The position numbers and the translations under genes are program-made. Source: Paracoccaceae bacterium (GTDB lineage Bacteria; Pseudomonadota; Alphaproteobacteria; Rhodobacterales; Rhodobacteraceae). From it: a stretch of 37,818 bases of DNA. Positions 32,669 to 37,818 of this stretch are shown here, in pieces; position 1 is the stretch's first letter; each line of letters opens with the position of its first letter. The notes beneath the pieces are model-generated. The model ran no database searches. It worked only from the letters and a program-made list of their open reading frames with translations, and was not told the origin of the DNA. The stretch covers positions 1 through 37,818 of the forward strand of contig CANBRQ010000020.1 of NCBI GenBank assembly GCA_947371955.1, written 5' to 3'.

Positions 32669-33994
32669 TCACTCTGCCGGGCCGGCGACGGGGTCAGCGT
32701 AGTGCGACTTGAAATCTTCCTCGATCGAGGCCGGTTGCAGCAGCGGCTTTTCAAGCACACCCAGCAGCGGCAGGATCACGAGGAAATAGGCGAACCAGTA
32801 GGTCGCGGCGATAAGGCCGACCCAGCCGGTGAAGGTGGACGGCACTTGCGAACCGCACCACATGAGCACCACGAAGTCGATGACCAGAACCGCGAACCAC
32901 GCCTTGAACATCGGGCGATAGCGGCCCGAACGGACGGACGATGTGTCCAGCCACGGCGCCAGCGCCATGCACAGGATCGCCCCACCCATCGCCAACACGC
33001 CGAACAGCTTGCTGTCGACGATGCCGAAGGTGATGAAGTGGACGAACTGCACAGCCCAGACGGTGTTATCGAAGGACCGCAGGATGGCGTAGAAGGGAAG
33101 CAGGTACCATTCTGGCACGATATGCGCCGGGGTCGCCAGCGGGTTGGCCTGAATGTAGTTGTCCGGGTCGCCCAGATAGTTCGGCATGAAGCCGACGACC
33201 GCGAAGAACAGCATCAGGATGACCGACAGCGCGAACAGGTCCTTGATGACGTAGTAGGGCCAGAACGGAACCGTATCGGCCTCAACCTCGGCCTTGGACC
33301 CACGCCGGACTTCGACGCCCGTGGGGTTATTGTTGCCAGTGGTGTGGAAGGCCCAGATGTGAACCGCAACCAAGGCCGCGATCACGAAGGGCAGCAGGTA
33401 GTGCAGCGAGAAGAAGCGGTTGAGCGTGGCATTCCCGATCGAGAAGCCGCCCAGCAGCCATTCCTGCAGCGCGGTACCGACACCCGGGATCGCGCCGAAC
33501 AGGCCGGTGATCACCGTGGCACCCCAGAAGCTCATCTGGCCCCACGGCAGCACGTAGCCCATGAACGCGGTGGCGATCATCAGGAAATAGATGATCATGC
33601 CGATCACCCAGGTCACTTCCCGCGGCGCCTTGTAGCTGCCGTAGTAAAGGCCCCGGAAGATGTGGCAATAGACCGAGAAGAAGAACAGCGAGGCGCCGTT
33701 GGCGTGCAGGTAGCGCAGCATCACGCCGCCGTTCACGTCGCGCATGATATGCTCAACGGACCCGAACGCGAGGTCAACGTTGGGCGTGTAGTGCATGGCC
33801 AGCACGATGCCGGTCACGATCTGCAGCGCCAGACAGAAGGTCAGGACGATGCCCCAGATCCACATCCAGTTGAGGTTCTTGGGGGTCGGAAACATCACTA
33901 CGTCATACATCAGGCTGACGATCGGCAGACGGCTGTGGAGCCATGTCTGAAAGCCCGGTTTGGGCTCGTAGTGGTCGTGCGGGATACCGGCCAT
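32669..33994 (-). CDS. petB: Cytochrome b of the bc1 complex
   Basis: 441 residues, eight membrane helices. The four haem ligands are H97, H111, H198 and H212. The quinol-oxidation (Qo) motif PEWY is present in [19 protein letters not shown], and the ef-loop and cd-helix [21 protein letters not shown] are intact. The sequence tracks Rhodobacter cytochrome b almost residue for residue at the N-terminus, and the C-terminal extension [18 protein letters not shown] is the alphaproteobacterial one. AAGGAA precedes the start; 11 bases separate it from petA. Confidence 0.99.
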   Translation of the reverse strand: MAGIPHDHYEPKPGFQTWLHSRLPIVSLMYDVVMFPTPKNLNWMWIWGIVLTFCLALQIVTGIVLAMHYTPNVDLAFGSVEHIMRDVNGGVMLRYLHANGASLFFFSVYCHIFRGLYYGSYKAPREVTWVIGMIIYFLMIATAFMGYVLPWGQMSFWGATVITGLFGAIPGVGTALQEWLLGGFSIGNATLNRFFSLHYLLPFVIAALVAVHIWAFHTTGNNNPTGVEVRRGSKAEVEADTVPFWPYYVIKDLFALSVILMLFFAVVGFMPNYLGDPDNYIQANPLATPAHIVPEWYLLPFYAILRSFDNTVWAVQFVHFITFGIVDSKLFGVLAMGGAILCMALAPWLDTSSVRSGRYRPMFKAWFAVLVIDFVVLMWCGSQVPSTFTGWVGLIAATYWFAYFLVILPLLGVLEKPLLQPASIEEDFKSHYADPVAGPAE

Positions 33995-34005
33995 CTTGCT
34001 GTTCC

Positions 34006-34596
34006 TTACCCGAGCTTGATCGTGGTGTCGTTGGAGAAAGCGGCAATCGGCACCGGCAGGTTGCGCGGCGCGGGCCCTTTGCGGATGCGGCCGGCGGTGT
34101 CATATTGCGAGCCGTGGCAAGGGCAGAACCAGCCGCCGGTGCCTTGCTTGTCAGCCCCGCCGACACCGAATTCTCCGGCATCGCCCAACGGCACGCAGCC
34201 AAGGTGGGTGCAGACACCCATCACGACCAGCCATGCGCCATCCTTGTCCAGCGTGCGGTTCGCGTCACCGCCATCCTGACCCGGAGGCAGGTTGTCATTT
34301 TCAGCGCTGTTATCGACCAGATCAGCAGGCTTTACATCGCGGCCCGCCTTGATCTCATCTGCCGTACGGTGACGGATGAACACCGGCTTGCCACGCCACA
34401 GCACGGTCAACTGAGTGCCTTCGGCGACGCCGCTGACATCAACCTCGATCGAGGCCAGCGCGCGCACGTCGGCAGAGGGGTTCATCTGGTTGATCAACGG
34501 CCAGACCGCCGCACCAGTGGCCACAACGCCCGCTCCGGCGGTGGCGTAATACAGGAAATCCCGGCGAGATCCTGCTGTATCGTCAGCATGGGACAC
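34006..34596 (-). CDS. petA: Rieske iron-sulfur protein of the bc1 complex
   Basis: 196 residues from a GTG (34596) with GGGAGAAG upstream, aligning with the usual SHAED-type start; the nearest far-upstream ATG (34788) would add 64 unmatched residues. The N-terminus has a Tat-like SRRDF motif and the uncleaved membrane anchor ([20 protein letters not shown]). The 2Fe-2S ligands are C129, H131, C158 and H161 in CTHLGC and CPCHGS, with C134 and C160 placed for the disulphide. The loop between the two boxes ([15 protein letters not shown]) is longer than in R. capsulatus. First gene of petABC. Confidence 0.97.
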   Translation of the reverse strand: MSHADDTAGSRRDFLYYATAGAGVVATGAAVWPLINQMNPSADVRALASIEVDVSGVAEGTQLTVLWRGKPVFIRHRTADEIKAGRDVKPADLVDNSAENDNLPPGQDGGDANRTLDKDGAWLVVMGVCTHLGCVPLGDAGEFGVGGADKQGTGGWFCPCHGSQYDTAGRIRKGPAPRNLPVPIAAFSNDTTIKLG

Positions 34597-34771
34597 GAAT
34601 ACTTCTCCCTTCCGCTGGCCGCCTTTCGGGCAAGCCGATAAATCTATAGGGCCGCGTCCCTGACGCAGCCTTGCCGGGCGGGTTTTAGACAAGGATTGCA
34701 GAGAGGTCCAGCGGTCAAAGTCGCACAGGGTCAAGCAAAACCCGATTTCCCTGACGCTTTGCCTTGAACCT

Positions 34772-34804
34772 GCACAGCCCGTGCCCAATATCCGTCGGCT
34801 GTGC
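34772..34804. other. Long-range inverted repeat upstream of petA
   Basis: GCACAGCC (34772-34779) and GGCTGTGC (34797-34804), separated by 17 bases, just past the GST stop. There is no T-run. The 214-base gap 34597-34810 must also hold the petABC promoter, but I cannot place it convincingly; TATAGA-like sequence occurs near 34645. Confidence 0.3.
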
Positions 34805-34810
34805 TGGGAC

Positions 34811-35413
34811 CTAGGCCGGAATCGTGGCCTGCACAGAGGGACGCTGACGGAATTCCGCCTCCCATGCCGCCAAGTTCACGTGACCCGCACGCCAGTCGCG
34901 ATCGCCATGTCGGAAGTCAAGATACCCCAAGGCGCAACCGAGTGCGATCTGCCCCATATCCAGCGGTCCGGCGAGATGCGCGGTCCAATCCGCCTCCAGC
35001 GCTTCAAGGGCGCGGGCAACCTTGGACCATTGCCCCTCGACCCAAGGGGCAAAGCGCAGGTCTTCCGGACGCAAGCGGGATTCGTAAACCATGAGCACAG
35101 CGGCTTCCATCATACCATCCGCCGTCGCCTCCAGCGTCAGCACGTCCCAAAGGCGGGCCTCGGGGTAAAGGCCTGCGCCGGCGCGCTGGTCAAGATAGCG
35201 GCAGATCACCCGGCTGTCATAAAGCGCCTTGCCGTCGTCAAGCAGCAGGGTCGGTATCTTGCCGAGGGGATTCTGGTCAACCGGCATGGTACCGGGTGCC
35301 GTAGGTGTTCCGGCGGCGGCGACAAGCTCGACCTCGGGCGCGAGACCCGCTTGCAGAATCAGCGCACGGACCTTGCGGGCGAAGGGCGAGGTGGGGGAGG
35401 AGTAGAGCTTCAT
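34811..35413 (-). CDS. Glutathione S-transferase family protein
   Basis: 200 residues. Thioredoxin-like N-terminal domain [20 protein letters not shown] with the SPFARKVR segment near the usual active-site serine or cysteine, [14 protein letters not shown], and [10 protein letters not shown], then a helical C-terminal domain ending [13 protein letters not shown]. Of the bacterial YibF/GST-N3-like type. Substrate unknown. It is upstream of petABC in the same direction but separated by 214 bases. Confidence 0.93.
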   Translation of the reverse strand: MKLYSSPTSPFARKVRALILQAGLAPEVELVAAAGTPTAPGTMPVDQNPLGKIPTLLLDDGKALYDSRVICRYLDQRAGAGLYPEARLWDVLTLEATADGMMEAAVLMVYESRLRPEDLRFAPWVEGQWSKVARALEALEADWTAHLAGPLDMGQIALGCALGYLDFRHGDRDWRAGHVNLAAWEAEFRQRPSVQATIPA

Positions 35414-35431
35414 GGGATTTGCCTTGCGAAC

Positions 35432-35453
35432 ATGGGCAGACTGCCCATCCTAC
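35432..35453 (-). repeat. REP-like palindrome with GTAG head (R4)
   Basis: On the minus strand GTAGG, then ATGGGCA-GTC-TGCCCAT and GTT. Relative to R2 both partners of the last stem pair have changed (G-C to A-T) while the flanks GG and GTT are kept. It lies 19 bases upstream of the GST start. Confidence 0.65.
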
Positions 35454-35491
35454 CTTTTCCCACGACCACCACCAAGACAAGACGCCAAATG

Positions 35492-35519
35492 AAAAAGCCG
35501 CCTAGGTTTCCCTGGCGGC
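35492..35519 (-). terminator. Intrinsic terminator of rpmJ
   Basis: On the minus strand GCCGCC, 11-base loop, GGCGGC, TTTTT, 26 bases after the rpmJ stop. Confidence 0.85.
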
Positions 35520-35545
35520 CCATCAACCGTGCTGAAAACGACCAC

Positions 35546-35671
35546 TCAACCCTGACGGGCCTTGTAGCGCTTTTGCGTCTTGTTGATCACATAGACGCGG
35601 CCTTTACGGCGCACGACCTGGCAATCGCGATGACGCGTCTTCAGCGAGCGGAGCGAGTTTGCAACCTTCAT
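35546..35671 (-). CDS. rpmJ: 50S ribosomal protein L36 (41-residue form)
   Basis: [20 protein letters not shown] then [21 protein letters not shown], 41 residues. Only one cysteine (C17) remains, so the zinc-ribbon C-x2-C...C-x4-H pattern is lost: this is the zinc-independent long form. AAGGAGA lies upstream of the ATG. Monocistronic, with its own terminator, downstream of tRNA-Val in the same direction. Confidence 0.96.
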   Translation of the reverse strand: MKVANSLRSLKTRHRDCQVVRRKGRVYVINKTQKRYKARQG

Positions 35672-35716
35672 GGCTGTCTCCTTCTGTTCGCGGCGCGTCC
35701 TCGCGCCATTTGAAAA

Positions 35717-35743
35717 CCGTGCCGGTCTTGCGACCGGCGGTGA
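35717..35743 (-). terminator. Hairpin after tRNA-Val
   Basis: On the minus strand GCCGGTC-GCAA-GACCGGC, extended by ACCG/CGGT outside a bulge and followed by TTTT. It should end or process the tRNA transcript. Confidence 0.6.
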
Positions 35744-35744
35744 A

Positions 35745-35819
35745 TGGTGGGCGGTACTGGGATCGAACCAGTGGCCACTACGATGTCAACGTAGTGCTCT
35801 ACCGCTGAGCTAACCGCCC
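35745..35819 (-). tRNA. tRNA-Val (anticodon GAC)
   Basis: Cloverleaf readable by eye: acceptor GGGCGGT/ACCGCCC, D-arm GCTC...GAGC, anticodon stem CTACG/CGTAG around TTGACAT (anticodon GAC), T-arm CTGGTTCGATCCCAG, discriminator A and an encoded CCA end. Reads GUC and GUU codons. Confidence 0.97.
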
Positions 35820-35883
35820 CCCTTGCCGCAACGTTCCAACCAACCCAAAGCAGTGAGCCGGGCGAAGCCGCGTCGGTGGGCGG

Positions 35884-35912
35884 TCTATAATCAGAGTCGC
35901 GGGGGTGTTCAA
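35884..35912 (-). promoter_or_regulatory. Strong promoter for tRNA-Val
   Basis: On the minus strand TTGAAC, 17-base spacer, TATAGA, then a GC-rich discriminator typical of stable RNA promoters. The start would be near 35877, giving a 5' leader of about 58 nt. Confidence 0.75.
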
Positions 35913-35964
35913 GGGCTTTCTCCGCGCCAGATTATGCCGCTATACCTATGACATGGAGGACCGC

Positions 35965-36837
35965 ATGTCAGAGCTTACCGAGGGCGAATCCTTTCGCTTG
36001 ATCCGCCCCCGGCGGCAGGGGACCTCTGTCATCTTTTCATCTCCGCATTCTGGCCGTGAATATCCGCCCGATTTTCTGGCGGCCAGCCAGTTGAATGCCA
36101 TTGCCCTGCGGTCGTCCGAGGATGCTTTCGTCGACCGGCTGTTTGCCCGGGCCCCGCTGTTCGGTGCGCCGCTGCTCTGCGCCCGGGCCCCGCGCGCCTA
36201 TATCGACTTCAACCGGGGCTGTGACGAGCTGGATTCGGCCTTGGTTGAAGACATCGCCCGCAGCGGACACAATCCGCGAATCTCCTCGGGCCTTGGGGTG
36301 ATCCCCCGCGTCGTAGCCGGGGGTCGGGCGATTTACGGAGGCAAGATCACCCGGGCCGAGGCCGAGGCGCGCATCGCCCGGCATTGGCGACCTTGGCACG
36401 CCACCCTGCGCGACCTGATGACAGAAACCCACACCGCCTTTGGCGAGGCGATTCTGATCGACTGCCATTCGATGCCGCATGAAGCGATCGAAACCCATGC
36501 CCGCCCCGGCCAGCCCCTTCCCGAGGTTGTGCTGGGCGACCGCTTCGGCGCGGCCGCCTCGCGTGAGGTGGTCGAACGAATCGAGGCGATCTTTGCCGCC
36601 GCAGGGTTCCGCACCGCCCGCAATTCTCCCTTCGCCGGGGCCTATATCGCGCAGGCCTATGGCCATCCGGTGTCGCGCAAGCATGTGGTGCAGGTCGAGA
36701 TCGACCGCGCCCTGTACCTGGATGAACGTCGGGTGGAGCCATTGCCCAATTTCTCGGCCTTCTGCCAAAGGATCAACCGGGTAGTGGCAGAACTGACCAA
36801 GATCGGCCAAAGCAGCCTGCCCATCGCCGCCGAATAG
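35965..36837 (+). CDS. N-formylglutamate amidohydrolase family protein
   Basis: 290 residues. Family motifs: FSSPHSGREYPPDFL (metal-binding histidine region), EDAFVDRLFARAP, ARAPRAYIDFNRGCDELD, AILIDCHSMPHEA and the C-terminal HPVSRKHVVQVEIDRALYLDE. In histidine degradation (HutG-type) it releases formate from N-formylglutamate; no other hut genes are present, so the physiological substrate is uncertain. The ATG at 35965 has GGAGGA upstream; ATGs at 35905 and 35953 lack one. Confidence 0.93.
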   Translation: MSELTEGESFRLIRPRRQGTSVIFSSPHSGREYPPDFLAASQLNAIALRSSEDAFVDRLFARAPLFGAPLLCARAPRAYIDFNRGCDELDSALVEDIARSGHNPRISSGLGVIPRVVAGGRAIYGGKITRAEAEARIARHWRPWHATLRDLMTETHTAFGEAILIDCHSMPHEAIETHARPGQPLPEVVLGDRFGAAASREVVERIEAIFAAAGFRTARNSPFAGAYIAQAYGHPVSRKHVVQVEIDRALYLDERRVEPLPNFSAFCQRINRVVAELTKIGQSSLPIAAE

Positions 36838-36864
36838 CCCTGCCCTACGCATGAGGAGAGGAAG

Positions 36865-37710
36865 ATGCGTCTGTTTGCCTCGTTCGGATTTGCCCTGACC
36901 CTTGCCGCAACCACCCAGCCCGCGCGGGCAGAGGACCGTTGGGCCTCGATTCCCGCGCCACCGCCGATGCCCACGGCGGTTGCCAGTGGCACGGCCGAGG
37001 TGAACGGCATCAAAATGTATTACGCCACCTATGGCGCGGGCAATCCGGTGCTGCTGATCCAAGGCGGTCTGGGCAACGCGGATGTCTGGTCCAATCAGGT
37101 GATCGACCTTGCGAAGGATCACCTTGTCATCGTCGCCGACAGCCGGGGCCATGGGCGGTCAACCCGCACCGCAGAGCCGTTCGGCTATGACCTGATGTCG
37201 TCGGACTATCTGGCGCTGTTGGATTACCTGAAGGTGGACAAGGTCGATCTGGTGGGCTGGTCGGATGGCGGGATCATCGGGCTGGACATCGCCATGCACC
37301 ACCCCGAGCGGCTGAAGCATCTGTTCGCGCAGGCCGCCAACATCACGACCGACGGGGTGGACCCGAACGTGATGAACGACAAGGTCTTTGGCGACTACAT
37401 CACATGGATGGGTCAGGACTATGCCAAGCTTTCGCCAACGCCGGACCAGTACGACGCCTTCGTCACGCAGATTTCCGAAATGTGGGCGAGCCAGCCGAAC
37501 TGGACCGACGCCGAGGTTTCAGCCATCACCGTGCCCACGGTCGTGGCGGCGGGTGACCACGACCAAGCCATCCTGCGCGCCCATACCGAGAAGATTGCCA
37601 GCCTGATCAAGGGATCAAAACTGGAGATCCTGCCCGAGACCAGCCATTTCGCCATGATGCAGGACCCTGCCGGGTATAATGCTGCCGTGCGGGCGCTGAT
37701 CGACAACTGA
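36865..37710 (+). CDS. Secreted alpha/beta hydrolase
   Basis: 281 residues. Signal peptide MRLFASFGFALTLAATTQPA with cleavage near ARA-ED. The alpha/beta-hydrolase core has the oxyanion segment LLIQGGLGNADVW, the nucleophile elbow GWSDGG (S133), the acid in GDHDQAI and the histidine in ETSHFAM. It is likely periplasmic and acts on an ester or similar bond; the substrate is unknown. Lies 27 bases after the formylglutamate amidohydrolase gene and may be cotranscribed. A repeat element follows the stop. Confidence 0.92.
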   Translation: MRLFASFGFALTLAATTQPARAEDRWASIPAPPPMPTAVASGTAEVNGIKMYYATYGAGNPVLLIQGGLGNADVWSNQVIDLAKDHLVIVADSRGHGRSTRTAEPFGYDLMSSDYLALLDYLKVDKVDLVGWSDGGIIGLDIAMHHPERLKHLFAQAANITTDGVDPNVMNDKVFGDYITWMGQDYAKLSPTPDQYDAFVTQISEMWASQPNWTDAEVSAITVPTVVAAGDHDQAILRAHTEKIASLIKGSKLEILPETSHFAMMQDPAGYNAAVRALIDN

Positions 37711-37715
37711 CGCAA

Positions 37716-37767
37716 GCGGGGGTTTTCCACCCCCGCACCCCCGGAGGATATTTGCACCTGAATGAAG
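37716..37767 (+). repeat. Intergenic hairpin/GATATTTG repeat, copy E
   Basis: Stem GCGGGGG-TTTTCCA-CCCCCGC (37716-37736), then ACCCCCGGAGGATATTTGC and ACCTGAATGAA, 5 bases after the hydrolase stop. With copy B it gives the clearest view of the element. Confidence 0.7.
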
Positions 37768-37773
37768 GGGGCG

Positions 37774-37818
37774 TCAGGCGAAGCTTTTGATCGTCGCAAT
37801 CGCCCCGTCGAGCGCCTT
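37774..37818 (-). CDS. C-terminal end of an unidentified protein (partial)
   Basis: The minus frame from the window edge reads KALDGAIATIKSFA and stops with TGA at 37776-37774. Only 14 residues are visible. It would be convergent with the hydrolase gene. Its reality rests on the gene-like layout (repeat element then stop) and is not certain. Confidence 0.45.
   Translation of the reverse strand, partial: KALDGAIATIKSFA

Noticed and set aside
32531-34279. A 582-codon plus-strand frame opposite petB and petA
   Set aside because: petA and petB are unmistakable on the minus strand with all cofactor ligands; the antisense product is low-complexity and rich in His, Gln and Arg.
34597-34788. An ATG start for petA at 34788
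   Set aside because: The 64 extra residues match nothing in Rieske proteins; the GTG at 34596 with a good ribosome binding site gives the usual N-terminus.
1-37818. CRISPR array, prophage, insertion sequence or defence island
   Set aside because: No direct-repeat array with spacers, no integrase or transposase frames, and no recognisable defence genes were seen.

Overview
The window reads as ordinary chromosome from a GC-rich alphaproteobacterium of the Rhodobacterales (Rhodobacter/Paracoccaceae type). The case rests on a MipZ-type division ATPase, a split F0 operon (atpI-atpB-atpE-b'-b) with no F1 genes beside it, a petABC operon whose Rieske and cytochrome b proteins closely resemble Rhodobacter proteins, an fnrL/hemN pair sharing an FNR box, and a GT14-DUF5928-like glycosyltransferase. 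There are no phage genes, transposases or CRISPR arrays. Nearly every gene is a recognisable housekeeping or accessory gene; the less explained material lies in the intergenic DNA.

Layout. 1-2.0 kb: end of a peptide-type ABC transporter ATPase and a GT4 glycosyltransferase. 2.0-5.1 kb: hemN and fnrL, divergent around one FNR site, then trmD. 5.1-6.7 kb: an AT-rich small membrane ORF, rplS with a promoter and a structured leader of about 200 nt, rpmE, and a small secreted protein. 6.8-9.9 kb: mipZ, a 54-residue small ORF facing it, matB behind a conspicuous operator/hairpin region, and an ArsR-type regulator. 10.0-12.7 kb: the ATP synthase F0 operon. 12.7-16.0 kb: OmpA-type lipoprotein, an HTH-methyltransferase Ada-like protein, nth and a PfkB kinase. 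16.1-19.1 kb: sulfotransferase, GT14-like glycosyltransferase and hinT. 19.2-23.2 kb: terC/alx with a foldable leader, an epimerase-like protein, amn and HU. 23.4-28.2 kb: VOC protein, EamA transporter, GST, WYL regulator, SRPBCC protein, aroC and a secreted protein. 28.4-31.8 kb: TPP riboswitch and thiBPQ. 31.8-34.6 kb: petABC. 34.8-37.8 kb: second GST, rpmJ, tRNA-Val(GAC), N-formylglutamate amidohydrolase, a secreted alpha/beta hydrolase and the last codons of another gene.

How it works together. Energy metabolism (F0, cytochrome bc1, FnrL-controlled haem synthesis) and translation (L19, L31, L36, TrmD, tRNA-Val) dominate. Thiamine uptake is under a TPP riboswitch whose downstream hairpin can mask the thiB ribosome binding site. 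matB would make malonyl-CoA from malonate.

What deserves a second look: (i) four REP-like palindromes with a GTAG head, two of them related by a compensatory stem change and one read into the end of a gene; (ii) five copies of a hairpin-plus-GGATATTTG element placed just after genes; (iii) three GGAAAC half-sites at exact 11-bp spacing and a 24-bp perfect palindrome covering the matB ribosome binding site; (iv) two small ORFs; (v) the terC and rplS leaders. I found no clear multi-gene novel system.
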